The notes: a model not told the origin generated them from the sequence alone. 64,000 nucleotides of DNA from Bradyrhizobium xenonodulans (GCF_027594865.1 NZ_CP089391.1:1270501-1334500); one strand, 5' to 3'; positions 1 to 7,812 are shown, counted from the stretch's first letter. A program made the numbers and translations.

Positions 1-180
1 GAAGAGTTCATCGTCTTTCTTCTGAAGCTCGTTATAGACCTCGATCGACGACTTGAATCGGCCTTCGGCAATGAGCTTGTCGAAGCCATCCCAGACAAAT
101 CCAAAATTCTTCGGTCGATAAATCCGGTGCCAAGCGTGGATCAGCGCGCTGCTGTCGATGCTGTACACCAAGCCGGCCAT
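1..180 (-). CDS. DUF4411 PIN-like protein, N-terminal fragment (cut by window edge)
   Basis: The 60 residues visible begin MAGLVYSIDSSALIHAWHRI and run off the left edge, so the C-terminal part is missing. The early Asp in SIDSSALI followed by a conserved helix is how PIN-domain and DUF4411 proteins begin; the Asp would be a metal ligand of a ribonuclease active site. The ATG lies 4 bp after the stop of the XRE/ImmA gene, so both are one transcript. DUF4411 beside an ImmA/IrrE metallopeptidase is a recognised predicted toxin-antitoxin arrangement, with the PIN-like protein as the likely toxin. The remaining acidic residues cannot be checked here. The family call is from memory of its N-terminal signature. 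Confidence 0.7.
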   Translation of the reverse strand, partial: MAGLVYSIDSSALIHAWHRIYRPKNFGFVWDGFDKLIAEGRFKSSIEVYNELQKKDDELF

Positions 181-184
181 TCGA

Positions 185-1384
185 CTACCTGAGCCCCGCC
201 GCCTTCGCCAGCTTCGGGATGTGCTTCACCTTCAGCCCGAGGTAACCAGACACTGCACTGAGCGTCATGCGATCTTGCCAGTAGTTGCTCAAAAGCATCC
301 GGACCAACGGCTTGCCGAAATGGCTCACCGTCTCTTGCGGCATGTTCCGCTTGATGTCTGTAGTTTGCTCTCGCTGCCGCGCGCGCTGAGCTTGGTACTC
401 AGCGATGTATTGGCCGCGTTTGCGAGCATAAAATGCTTGTGTGGTGCGATCGAACGTCAACAGCCTGCGAAGGAGGGCTTCGCGGCTCACATTGAAGCGC
501 CGTGCCATTTCGCTGATTTGCCCATCGGTCCAGCCTTCAGAGCGCGCGCCCTGTTCTGCGACGCCCGAATAGGCGAGCACTGCATCCTTTGGCATCAACG
601 CGGCAGCCGCGACCTGATTGCAAAAGACTTCGATGGCTTGATCTTCCGGCGGTCGCTTCTCGTCCGTTTCAAGATCGGACACGCCACTAACGTGCAACAT
701 AAGATGCGCGAATTCGTGGAGCAAGCTGAAGGTTCGCCGTGTCAGTGCATCCTTCCGATTGACGGAGATGACTGGTGACACATCGTTGAAGATCGCAAAG
801 CCGGATGCTTCCTCGCTGCCGATAGCTGCTGACTGAAACACGAGCGTGCCGGTGTCTTCGATCCTCCCGCGCCAAGCATTGAAGCCGGTGCGCCCGTCAG
901 CGTCCCGCCACTCCCTTTGCAGATCGTCAGTCACGCCGAGTGCTTTACGTATCCGCTGCCCGACCACTTCGGGGTCTTCCTTCAGGTCGGCCTTCAGGCT
1001 GAATTTCGGTAGCTCTTCGTCAAGGTCGTCTGCGAGATCGAGCGCGAGTTCACGCCGTTCGGCCGCTGCGCGAATTTCTAATTGCAAAGCCGGCGAGTAG
1101 TGACGCAGCCCGGTCCCGGGAAGCCGGCGGAGGTCGCGCATTACTTCAAACTTGGTCGGGGGACTAGGCAGATAAAAGACCGCCAGAGGTCGCTTAAACA
1201 GCGTTGCTAGCTTGCGCAATTGGGGGATCGACGGCGATGCGTCGCTGTCGGAGTTTTCCCAATCTGCGAGCACATCGGCATCAATGTCGAGTTTGTCGGC
1301 GGCTTCGGCAATCGAAAAGCCAGCCGTCTCCCGCGCCCAAGTAACGAGGGCCGGGGTGATCAGGGCTTTTACGCGAACTGCCAT
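185..1384 (-). CDS. XRE-family regulator fused to ImmA/IrrE zinc metallopeptidase (predicted antitoxin)
   Basis: This 399-residue protein has an N-terminal helix-turn-helix of XRE/Cro type (about residues 10-70, with AEAADKLDIDADVLADWE as the recognition part) and a central ImmA/IrrE (COG2856) domain carrying the zinc motif HEFAH at residues 223-227. The C-terminal third resembles the helical tail usual in long members. Such proteins bind their own promoter and may cleave a partner or regulator; in this arrangement they act as the antitoxin for the DUF4411 gene that follows 4 bp downstream. No other start fits better than the ATG at 1384, which is followed at once by the HTH. Signs of an accessory locus are the neighbouring orphan genes and pseudogene. 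Confidence 0.85.
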   Translation of the reverse strand: MAVRVKALITPALVTWARETAGFSIAEAADKLDIDADVLADWENSDSDASPSIPQLRKLATLFKRPLAVFYLPSPPTKFEVMRDLRRLPGTGLRHYSPALQLEIRAAAERRELALDLADDLDEELPKFSLKADLKEDPEVVGQRIRKALGVTDDLQREWRDADGRTGFNAWRGRIEDTGTLVFQSAAIGSEEASGFAIFNDVSPVISVNRKDALTRRTFSLLHEFAHLMLHVSGVSDLETDEKRPPEDQAIEVFCNQVAAAALMPKDAVLAYSGVAEQGARSEGWTDGQISEMARRFNVSREALLRRLLTFDRTTQAFYARKRGQYIAEYQAQRARQREQTTDIKRNMPQETVSHFGKPLVRMLLSNYWQDRMTLSAVSGYLGLKVKHIPKLAKAAGLR

Positions 1385-1585
1385 TGGTCTGCCTTTGTCA
1401 GAGCAGGTATCATATAATGGTAAACAGCCGACCGACCTAGACTAGGGTCTCAGGCCCGGACGCTTGGATATCTTATAGTCCAGCGGGAAAACGTACCACG
1501 AGTTTCTACGGAAGGTAGAAGAACTCGCCTATGGTGGTCTTGGTAGAGACTTGTAGTGAGTCGCGACCAACCTAAAGGTGCTCCA

Positions 1586-1750
1586 ATGGGAAAGAACGAG
1601 AAGACCGGCTCTCGCGTCGGTCACATTGCGTGTCAGGGTCTTCGGGATCCCGGTTCGCTGAACAACAAGCAGATCAGGGCGCTGGCAGCGTCAGCTCTTG
1701 CTCAACGGCCTGACCATAAGCGGCCTCCATCGAAGCTGACGAAGAAGTAA
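1586..1750 (+). CDS. Small conserved basic protein of unknown function (54 aa)
   Basis: The product begins MGKNEKTGSRVGHIA and ends in a Lys-rich tail. I chose the ATG at 1586 because it is preceded by an AAAGGTG ribosome-binding site; an upstream in-frame start at 1556 lacks one. Small proteins opening with MGKNEKT, containing an alternating Ala-Leu-Ser stretch such as ALAASAL, are in my memory common in rhizobial accessory regions, but no function is known. The 3' part overlaps the end of a convergent frame on the other strand. It lies beside the toxin-antitoxin pair and has no obvious operon partner. Confidence 0.55.
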   Translation: MGKNEKTGSRVGHIACQGLRDPGSLNNKQIRALAASALAQRPDHKRPPSKLTKK

Positions 1751-1970
1751 GCCGCTCAATACGAGCGATCGAGACACTCGGGATCGTAAACAGTCCCGCC
1801 GCTTGATCCCATTCGTGGTCACCGCCGCTTGATCCTAAGTTCGGCGCGAGAACTTTCGTTTGTTCGTCATCTTGAACAAGAAAACCGACCGAGACGCACT
1901 TGTGCGCCCGACGCTTGTCCAGCTCTGATAGCCATCGCCAGCCTGGTGTCGGCTGACCGCTACAACCCAT
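1674..1970 (-). CDS. Small hypothetical protein, convergently overlapping its neighbour (98 aa)
   Basis: The middle of this frame (residues about 20-70, with segments CVSVGFLVQDDEQTKVLAP and LFTIPSVSIARIERL) has the hydrophobic/charged alternation of a small beta-rich domain and resembles phage-associated small proteins in which a strand pair GFLV..D/E..T.VLAP is followed by a TIP..I..I.RL strand. Function is unknown. The C-terminal 25 residues are antisense to the 54-residue gene on the plus strand, so either the two genes truly overlap at their 3' ends or only one is expressed. The start codon at 1970 is not supported by a strong ribosome-binding site. Confidence 0.45.
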   Translation of the reverse strand: MGCSGQPTPGWRWLSELDKRRAHKCVSVGFLVQDDEQTKVLAPNLGSSGGDHEWDQAAGLFTIPSVSIARIERLTSSSASMEAAYGQAVEQELTLPAP

Positions 1971-2097
1971 TCGATGAGAACCAAATCAGGAGTCATGGCG
2001 AATCTTCACTGGCCCACGTTAACGAGGCTTTAAAGGCGTAGTTCCGAAGGGATTCAAATTCGCCTTCGGAGGAGCGCGCACGCCGCTCTCGTCGCTC

Positions 2098-2457
2098 CTA
2101 CCTCACCCGCATCACTACCACCGGTAACGTTACCGCCGCCGGCAGCGTCCCCAGCGCCACCGCGCCCGACACCGGGTTCACCAGCCGCTTGTACTGCGCC
2201 GCGAAGATGTAGGTGTTGGCGCCGGTCGACATCGCCGCGAACGGCTCAATCACGCCGGCCGCGACCGGCGGCAGGCCGAGCAGCTTCGCGAGAACGAAGG
2301 CGACGGCCGGCATTGCCACAAGCACGAGTCGCGCACATCACGAGGATGCTGAGCTTGTCGCTCTTCACCTCGAACCGAACGGGTTGATGCCGAGTGCGAT
2401 CAGCGCGGGCGGCGAGCCCGCCTGCGCCAGCAGCTAGATGGTGCGAATGACGGTGCC
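2098..2457 (-). pseudogene. Decayed C-terminal fragment of an AEC-family (auxin efflux carrier) transporter
   Basis: Reading leftwards from about 2457, the sequence matches the C-terminal third of the intact AEC transporter at 5130-6089. The residues corresponding to RTIELLAQAGSPAALIALG are present, but the Glu codon is TAG. One base is lost within the LFRFEVK segment, and a further shift occurs after LVMCA. After that the frame stays open to the end (LGLPPVAAGVIEPFAAMSTG and NPVSGAVALGT). No N-terminal two thirds are present. This is therefore a dead partial copy, about 3 kb from the functional gene, produced by duplication or left from a rearrangement. Confidence 0.88.
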
Positions 2458-2598
2458 AGTGCAGCAACTTTCGACACGGGGGGCCCTATTCGCAACGCTG
2501 CTCACAGTCAATTTTACGCCCCGTCACCGTAGCTCCCCCGTTCGCAATGCGATATCGGTAGCGAACCAAAGACGAAAAACCAGCCAGGCGGAAACATC

Positions 2599-3261
2599 GT
2601 GAGTTTCTTCGAGCGTCTCAAGACAGCAGCATCCGCCGAGTGGCGGGCCTATACCGAGCATCCCTTCACGAACGGATTGGCGGACGGCTCGCTCCCTGAA
2701 GCTGCGTTTCGTCACTACCTCGTTCAGGACTATTTGTTCCTGATCGAGTTTGCGCGCGCCTACGCGCTCGCGGTCTACAAATCGCCCAAGCTTGCCGACA
2801 TGCGTGAGGCCGCGGCCGGCCTGTCGGCCATCCTCGATGTCGAGATGAACCTGCATGTGAATCTCTGTGCCGATTGGGGCCTATCCCCGGCCGATCTCGA
2901 GCAGGCCCCTCCGGCGGCCGAGATGCTGGCCTATACGCGCTACGTGCTCGACGCGGGAATGCGCGGCGATCTGCTGGCACTCAAGGTGGCGCTTGCCCCC
3001 TGCGTGATCGGGTACGCGGAGATCGCAACGCGGCTCGCCTCGCGCCCCGATGCGGACGCTGCGACGAACGCCTATCGCGTCTGGATCGCCGAGTACGCCG
3101 GCGTGCCGTACCAGGAGGTCGCTGCCAAAGCGCGGACGCATCTGGAGCATCTCGCCGATCTCTACGCGACGCCGGCCCGCGAGGCCGAGCTGCTTGCGAT
3201 CTTCAAGGAAGCCACCCGGCTCGAGGCGGACTTCTGGGAGATGGCCTGGCGCGCGGGCTAG
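2599..3261 (+). CDS. tenA: TenA-family thiaminase II / aminopyrimidine aminohydrolase
   Basis: The 220-residue all-helical protein hydrolyses 4-amino-5-aminomethyl-2-methylpyrimidine (salvage of degraded thiamin) in the cytoplasm. Active-site residues fall at the same numbers as in Bacillus subtilis TenA: Asp44 (LVQDYLFL), Tyr112, the nucleophile Cys135 (LAPCVIGYA) and Tyr139; the acidic residue near 205-214 lies in EADFWEMAW. Length matches the family. The start is a GTG at 2599, giving the usual MSFFERL opening. It stands alone: the upstream region holds only the AEC pseudogene, and the downstream gene is convergent. I see no TPP riboswitch in the 130 bases before it, unlike many thiamin genes. 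Confidence 0.93.
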   Translation: MSFFERLKTAASAEWRAYTEHPFTNGLADGSLPEAAFRHYLVQDYLFLIEFARAYALAVYKSPKLADMREAAAGLSAILDVEMNLHVNLCADWGLSPADLEQAPPAAEMLAYTRYVLDAGMRGDLLALKVALAPCVIGYAEIATRLASRPDADAATNAYRVWIAEYAGVPYQEVAAKARTHLEHLADLYATPAREAELLAIFKEATRLEADFWEMAWRAG

Positions 3262-3302
3262 CGTGTTGCCGTGCACGAAACTCCCACGGAGCTGCGTCCC
3301 CC

Positions 3303-3707
3303 TCACGCAATCATTGCCTTGATCTGCGCCGTATCCGCAAACTCGATCAGCTCGGCGATCTTGCCGTCCTGAAACCTGAACAGGTCCAGGATCTCGGTGC
3401 TGACCGCTTTCCCCGTTGGGTGGTACCGAACGACGACGCGGGAATGGACGGCGACACGATCTCCGTCGACCAGCTCGGCCAGGATTTCGCGGCCTTCGAA
3501 GCCGAAGTCGGCGATCAATTGACCGAACGCGCCGCGCAGGGTCGCGTGGCCCTGCATGCTTCCTGTCAGCTCCAGCGCGCTCTTGTCGCCCATCAAGGTG
3601 AACGCGCCCTCGGGATGGAAAGCCGTCACCAGGCCCTCGACATCACCGTCGCCGCGCGCGGCGTAGGCGGTTCTGATCAATGCGAGCATCTCTTCGCGCT
3701 GTGTCAT
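3303..3707 (-). CDS. NTF2-like / SnoaL-like domain protein
   Basis: This 134-residue protein has the cone-shaped alpha+beta NTF2 fold pattern: an N-terminal helix (MTQREEMLALIRTAYAARGDGD), the segment VTAFHPEGAFTLMG typical of the first strand, and the C-terminal FRFQDGKIAELIEFADTAQI, which is nearly diagnostic of SnoaL-like ketosteroid-isomerase relatives. A catalytic role cannot be assigned; members act on small polyketides or steroids or only bind ligands. A strong ribosome-binding site (GGGAGGGG) precedes the ATG at 3707. It is convergent with tenA, 41 bases apart. Confidence 0.85.
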   Translation of the reverse strand: MTQREEMLALIRTAYAARGDGDVEGLVTAFHPEGAFTLMGDKSALELTGSMQGHATLRGAFGQLIADFGFEGREILAELVDGDRVAVHSRVVVRYHPTGKAVSTEILDLFRFQDGKIAELIEFADTAQIKAMIA

Positions 3708-4128
3708 GTACCCCTCCCTGCATCATGTATCAGGGCAGACTAGCCACCTTTGCGTGCAAAGGCAAAATCATCCAGGCCATGGTCCGAGTGCTCGTCCCGC
3801 CATCGTCACCGCCATCGCCGGCAGCCCGAGCGCGCCGGCGGGACGCCGGAGTGTCCGCGCAATCGTTTTGCTGCCACCAATCGCGAGCGCCTCGTCCGAA
3901 CGAATGACCTGATCGGTCAGAAATAGCTGAAGCCCGAACGCGATCTGCTGCTCGGCGAGAGCAGCCGTGTCAATTCTGCAACGCGACCGAAGATTGCTGC
4001 GACCTCCTGCGTTCGCACGACGCGCGTGGCGCGATTTTTCGGCTTCTTCTCCGCGCATTGGACGAGAGGGTTTTGAAGTCCGCGCGTCCGCCACCAGAGC
4101 CAAACACATGTCCATTTGGAGACTGACG
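3708..4128. other. Intergenic region without a convincing gene
   Basis: About 420 bases between the NTF2-like gene and the porin-type gene. It contains several open frames on both strands but none with a recognisable domain, good ribosome-binding site or consistent codon pattern. The plus-strand frame entering the outer-membrane gene from 3967 is upstream extension, since the signal peptide begins at 4129. Promoters for both divergent genes must lie here; I could not pick out a clear -35/-10 pair. Confidence 0.5.
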
Positions 4129-4896
4129 ATGAGAAATACATTTGCGGCTGCGGTCGCGCTGTTGCTGGCTGCTACGGCCGCGAGCTCCGCGGCCGATATC
4201 GGCGCGATGCGGTTCAAGGCTGCGCCTGCGGCCACCGTGTACAGCTGGACCGGCTTCTACATCGGCGGCAATGTCGGCGGCGGCATGGCTTCATCGCATT
4301 TCGACGATCCCTGCTTCTACTGCTCATCTGCGACACCCACGGGCGGCTTTTTCACCGGCGGCGCCCAGGTCGGTTACAACTACCAGTTCGGTCACGGCCT
4401 GGTCGGCATCGAAGCAGACGTCAACGGCAACAGCGGCTTCAAGGGCTCCCTGCTTGGCGGTGATGATAGCAGAGCCATGAATGTCGGTCTCAAGGCGGAT
4501 CTCAGCGGCACGATCCGGGCCCGCGCAGGCCTCGTCGTCGACAACGTTCTGGCTTATGTGACGGGCGGCGCAGCCTGGGCCGATGTCAGGCAGACCGGGG
4601 TAGAGTTCAACAATCTCACCCAATTCGCGGCCTTTGGAAGCCCGACCGGAGTTACGGCCAATGGCAGCGGCGTTCTCTGGGGTGGCGTGGTCGGCATAGG
4701 CGTCGAGTACGCGCTCGATTCGAACTGGATTGTCGGCGGCGAATTCCTGCATACGATGTATCAGGATCGCGATGCGACCATCCGCCTTGCTGACGGCAGA
4801 GGGGCCTGCCAGGGCAGACCCGATTCCGGTTGCGTCATCCGCGGCCAGCTCACCACCGACGTTGCGCGCGTCAGGTTCAGCTACAAATTTCAGTAG
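4129..4896 (+). CDS. Outer-membrane beta-barrel protein (porin-family, Omp25/RopB-like)
   Basis: The product is 255 residues with a Sec signal peptide (MRNTFAAAVALLLAATAASSA) and a mature chain beginning ADIGAMRF. The motif YSWTGFYIGGNVGGG about 40 residues in is the hallmark of the rhizobial/Brucella Omp25-Omp31 family of eight-stranded barrels; the C-terminus ends in a Phe-containing strand (VARVRFSYKFQ), as needed for outer-membrane insertion. I chose the ATG at 4129 because a GGAG lies seven bases before it and the signal peptide starts there; an ATG at 4108 would add seven residues. The gene is monocistronic, with a hairpin just after the stop. Role: structural or general permeability barrier, not assigned further. 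Confidence 0.9.
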   Translation: MRNTFAAAVALLLAATAASSAADIGAMRFKAAPAATVYSWTGFYIGGNVGGGMASSHFDDPCFYCSSATPTGGFFTGGAQVGYNYQFGHGLVGIEADVNGNSGFKGSLLGGDDSRAMNVGLKADLSGTIRARAGLVVDNVLAYVTGGAAWADVRQTGVEFNNLTQFAAFGSPTGVTANGSGVLWGGVVGIGVEYALDSNWIVGGEFLHTMYQDRDATIRLADGRGACQGRPDSGCVIRGQLTTDVARVRFSYKFQ

Positions 4897-4920
4897 TTTC
4901 GAGATCGCTTTTGCCGTCAG

Positions 4921-4946
4921 GAAGCCTCGGCCCGGGCCGGGGCTTC
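4921..4946 (+). terminator. Probable terminator hairpin after the outer-membrane gene
   Basis: GAAGCC(T)CGGCCC pairs with GGGCCG(G)GGCTTC, 25 bases after the stop codon. A short T-containing stretch follows but not a full U-tract, so termination may be partial. Confidence 0.55.
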
Positions 4947-4959
4947 TTCAGCTTGTTCA

Positions 4960-5098
4960 CCTCTCCCGCAAGCGGGAGAGGTCGGCGCGTCCCGGGCGAT
5001 GTGAAGCATCGTCCCGCGCGCCGGGTGAGGGCTTTCTCCTCTTGGCGATTGTCCCATTGCGGAAACACCCCCGACCCTCTCCCGCAAGCGGGAGAGGG
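4960..5098. repeat. Pair of CTCTCCCGCAAGCGGGAGAG palindromic repeats
   Basis: Two copies of the same near-perfect palindrome (4960-4981 and 5075-5098) flank about 90 bases containing imperfectly paired sequence. A diverged version occurs at 10062-10149. Such short intergenic palindromes are dispersed through Bradyrhizobium genomes. They could form transcript-end structures between the convergent genes here. Confidence 0.75.
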
Positions 5099-5129
5099 AG
5101 CCCACCTCCGCCGTTGCAGCAATCAAATC

Positions 5130-6089
5130 TCATCTCATGACGCTTTCGTTCAATCCGGCCACGATCACCACCACCACCGGCAACGTCACCGCCGCCAGCA
5201 GCGTCCCCAGCGCCACCGCGCCCGACACCGGGTTCACCAGCCGCTGGTACTGCGCCGCGAAAATGTAGGCGTTGGCGCCGGTCGGCATCGCCGCAAACAG
5301 CACGATGACGCCGGCAGCGATCGGCGGCAGGCCCATCAGCTTGGCGAGCAGATACGCAGCGGCCGGCATCGCGGCGAGCTTGAGCGCGCACATCACGAGG
5401 ATGCCGAGCTTCTCGCCCTTCACCTCGAAGCGGAACAGGTTGATGCCGAGCGCGATCAGCGCGGCCGGCGATCCCGCTTGCGCGAGCAGCTCGATCGTGC
5501 GGTCGACGACGGGGGTGAGGCCGAGGCCGGTGAAACGCCAGACCACGCCAAAACCGATCGCGAGCATCAGCGGATTGCGCGCGAGATCTGCGAGCACGGG
5601 GCGGATCACCGACAGGGGCGAGCCGCTCCGCTTGCGGCTGACCAGCTCCATTTGCAGGATGCCGCAGAGCCAGAGCAGCGGCGTGTTCACCGACAGGATC
5701 AGCGCCATCGGCCCCGCGGCCTCGTTGCCCAGCGCCGAGAGGGTGAGGGGAATGCCGAGCATCACGATGTTGCCGTAGACCGAGCCGATCGCGAACACGA
5801 CGCCGTCTTCGTGATCCTCGCGCCGTTCCCGCAGCAGGGCGGAGAGCGCCAGCGCCGCGATCCAAATGAGGGCCAGCGCGCCGTAATAGGCGCCCCACAT
5901 CCTGTAGGGGCTGACGTCGGGGAATTCCGACACCACGATGGTGCGAAACAGCAGGGCCGGAATCGCGATGCTGAAGGCGAATTCGGAGATGCCCTTGTGC
6001 GCGCTCTCGGTGACGAAGCGAAACAGCACCGCGGCGTAGCCGGCCGCGATCAGCGCAAACACCGGCGCGACGATCAACATTGTGGCCAT
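5130..6089 (-). CDS. AEC-family (auxin efflux carrier) transporter
   Basis: A 319-residue integral membrane protein with about ten hydrophobic segments arranged as two halves, opening with MATMLIVAPVFALIAAGY. Conserved AEC features are the polar loop after TM3-4 (SVYGNIVMLGIPL) and the C-terminal half with GINLFRFEV and FAAMPTGANAYIFA. AEC proteins export organic anions such as malate or auxin-like compounds from the cytoplasm; the substrate here is not known. The start fits a short N-terminus directly entering TM1. It is convergent with the outer-membrane gene, and a dead copy of its C-terminal part lies at 2098-2457. Confidence 0.9.
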   Translation of the reverse strand: MATMLIVAPVFALIAAGYAAVLFRFVTESAHKGISEFAFSIAIPALLFRTIVVSEFPDVSPYRMWGAYYGALALIWIAALALSALLRERREDHEDGVVFAIGSVYGNIVMLGIPLTLSALGNEAAGPMALILSVNTPLLWLCGILQMELVSRKRSGSPLSVIRPVLADLARNPLMLAIGFGVVWRFTGLGLTPVVDRTIELLAQAGSPAALIALGINLFRFEVKGEKLGILVMCALKLAAMPAAAYLLAKLMGLPPIAAGVIVLFAAMPTGANAYIFAAQYQRLVNPVSGAVALGTLLAAVTLPVVVVIVAGLNESVMR

Positions 6090-6137
6090 GCGACCCTCAC
6101 CTCACGGGGAGACAGCCGACCACCCCTCGCAATTCCG

Positions 6138-6314
6138 AATGATGCCATTATGCCCCTGTTTTGCCCGACGAGTCAAAGCGGTTTCGTAAAATCCGTAGGA
6201 GCCCCCTGGAATTCCCGAGTGTTTGCCTGGACATGGCTACTGTGCATGGGGTTGTTTTCGCGGTTTTGGTTTTGAGCGGGCGGCGACCGGCCCCGATCCA
6301 TCCCGCCCACAACC
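6138..6314. repeat. Probable dispersed intergenic sequence upstream of the AEC gene
   Basis: The stretch containing TGTTTTGCCCGACG and CATGGGGTTGTTTTCG resembles intergenic sequence that I recall recurring in Bradyrhizobium and Rhodopseudomonas genomes. Only one copy is in this window, so the repeat nature is not shown here. No gene is visible in it. Confidence 0.35.
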
Positions 6315-6388
6315 GTCAGCCCCCGCGGAGGCGGGGGATCCAGTACGCTGCGGCTTCTCGGGGGACGTTCGGCGCTGGTGGAATACTG
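6315..6388. repeat. Left half of a ~105-bp dispersed palindromic repeat, interrupted by the IS element
   Basis: The sequence begins with a CCCCCGCGGAGGCGGGGG hairpin and GATCCAGTA, continues through CGGCTTCTCG and ends GGAATACTG. The same order is found (in one or the other orientation) at 36446-36546, 48791-48893 and 53970-54105. The right half resumes at 7813. Confidence 0.8.
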
Positions 6389-7809
6389 GGCGGATTCAAC
6401 CGCTCGTCGCAACACCCTGTGTATCGTTCACTTGTAGCAATTGGTCGAGAGTTTCGGCCGGTGTTTTCCAGCCGAGGGTTTTCCTGGGCCTGGTGTTGAG
6501 TGCGAGAGCCACGGCCTCGAGATCACCAGAGTTGTGCAGGCTAAGATCGGTCCCTTTTGGAAAGTACTGGCGCAGCAACCCATTTGTGTTCTCGTTGGTG
6601 CCGCGCTGCCATGGGCTATGAGGGTCACAGAAGTAGACCTGCAGGCCTGCATCGATCCTCAGGCGTGCATGCTGAGCCAGTTCAGCTCCTTGATCCCAGG
6701 TCAGCGATCGACGCAGCTGTTCGGGCATGCTGACGATTGCGCGGGTGATGGCGTCGCGCACTGCCTCAGCGCCATGTCCGGCGAGTGCAGGTCCGTTCTT
6801 CACGCGAGCTTCCTGTTCATGGCCTGTGATACGCGGCAGATGCAGCAGAATGGTAAAGCGGGTCGTGCGCTCCACCAAGGTGCCGATCGCGGAACTTCCA
6901 AGACCCATAATGAGATCACCTTCCCAGTGGCCCGGCACAGCTCGATCGGCGGCTTCCGCCGGACGTTGACTGATCATGATCTCGGAAGGAATGAAGCTTC
7001 TGCCTTTGCGGACGCGCGCCCTCGGCATCCGCAACACCCGCCCGGTGCGCAAGCAGGCCGTCAGTTCGCGGCGCAAAGCTCCTCGACCCTGCACATAAAG
7101 TGCCTGATAGATCGCCTCGTGACTGATGCGCATCGTCTCATCCTCGGGAAAGTCCAGCCGAAGTCGCCGAGAAATCTGTTCCGGGCTCCATGCCCTGGCC
7201 CAGCGCCGGTTTTGCCGATGCACAGCCCGGCGTCCCTTCCACACGACCTTCGGGCCAGCCAGGAGCTCCCCGTCCGGCTTGGCGATCATACCGGCAAGCC
7301 TGTCCTGCACGTAATCCCGCAGGGGCGGATTGATCGCCAACTTCGCCGGCTTGGGCCGTCGGGCGGACCGATCAGCGTGCCATTGTGCCGTGGTTGCTCG
7401 GTACTGTGGGGCGCCGTGGCGGCGCGCCACATTACGACGGAGTTCACGAGAGATCGTGCAGGGAGCTCGATCAAGCTGACGAGCGATGGCTCGCACCCCA
7501 TGACCCTGCACACGCAAGATGGCGATCTCCTCGCGCTCGGCGAACGAGAGATAGCGCTCCGATGGAAGCCTTGACGACGGTGACAAATGTGTTGGCGGCA
7601 TGCCGCCCGCCCTCCGGAACCAGCGCACTCCAACCGAAGGCGATACCCCGGCCTCAACCGCAGCATCTTCGCTCGATCGCCCCGAGGCAATCGCAGCCCA
7701 GAACCGTCTACAATCCTCTCGTCGGGCCTCTTGAGGACGACTTGCTCGCGCACGGCTCTCCATCGCAACCTCCTTGTTCAGGGTGTTGCGACGAGCGGTT
7801 GAATCCGCC
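6389..7809. mobile_element. Complete IS30-family insertion sequence (1421 bp)
   Basis: The element is bounded by 31-bp perfect inverted repeats (6389-6419 and 7779-7809) and flanked by the 3-bp direct repeat CTG (6386-6388 and 7810-7812), the short target duplication expected for IS30. Removing the element and one CTG restores a continuous palindromic repeat, which fixes the boundaries. It encodes one transposase on the minus strand, whose stop codon lies inside the left terminal repeat. It looks intact and potentially mobile. Confidence 0.92.
6396..7763 (-). CDS. IS30-family DDE transposase
   Basis: A 455-residue transposase with an N-terminal helix-turn-helix containing the IS30-type segment RYLSFAEREEIAILRVQGHGVRAIARQL..PCTISRELRRN and a C-terminal rve/DDE domain. 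The catalytic triad can be read as Asp in GHWEGDLIMG, Asp in TWDQGAEL and Glu in GTNENTNGLLRQYFPKG. It binds the terminal repeats and cuts and joins DNA. The frame is open further upstream, but the ATG at 7763 follows an ideal AAGGAGG just inside the right inverted repeat, so this is the start. No frameshift or stop interrupts it. Confidence 0.94.
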   Translation of the reverse strand: MESRARASRPQEARREDCRRFWAAIASGRSSEDAAVEAGVSPSVGVRWFRRAGGMPPTHLSPSSRLPSERYLSFAEREEIAILRVQGHGVRAIARQLDRAPCTISRELRRNVARRHGAPQYRATTAQWHADRSARRPKPAKLAINPPLRDYVQDRLAGMIAKPDGELLAGPKVVWKGRRAVHRQNRRWARAWSPEQISRRLRLDFPEDETMRISHEAIYQALYVQGRGALRRELTACLRTGRVLRMPRARVRKGRSFIPSEIMISQRPAEAADRAVPGHWEGDLIMGLGSSAIGTLVERTTRFTILLHLPRITGHEQEARVKNGPALAGHGAEAVRDAITRAIVSMPEQLRRSLTWDQGAELAQHARLRIDAGLQVYFCDPHSPWQRGTNENTNGLLRQYFPKGTDLSLHNSGDLEAVALALNTRPRKTLGWKTPAETLDQLLQVNDTQGVATSG

Positions 7810-7812
7810 CTG

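Noticed and set aside
2464..2598. TPP riboswitch before tenA
   Set aside because: The conserved CUGAGA and ACCUGA-type elements are absent.
3768..4235. Minus-strand frame opposite the outer-membrane protein leader
   Set aside because: It contains a few orderly segments but no recognisable family, and its 5' part is antisense to the signal peptide of the outer-membrane gene; possibly a remnant, not callable.
4960..5098. Short repeats as a CRISPR array
   Set aside because: The units are palindromic, only two in number and not evenly spaced; no cas genes occur in the window.
4830..6275. Plus-strand frame of 481 codons
   Set aside because: Antisense to the AEC transporter and running through repeats; His/Arg/Gln-rich shadow.
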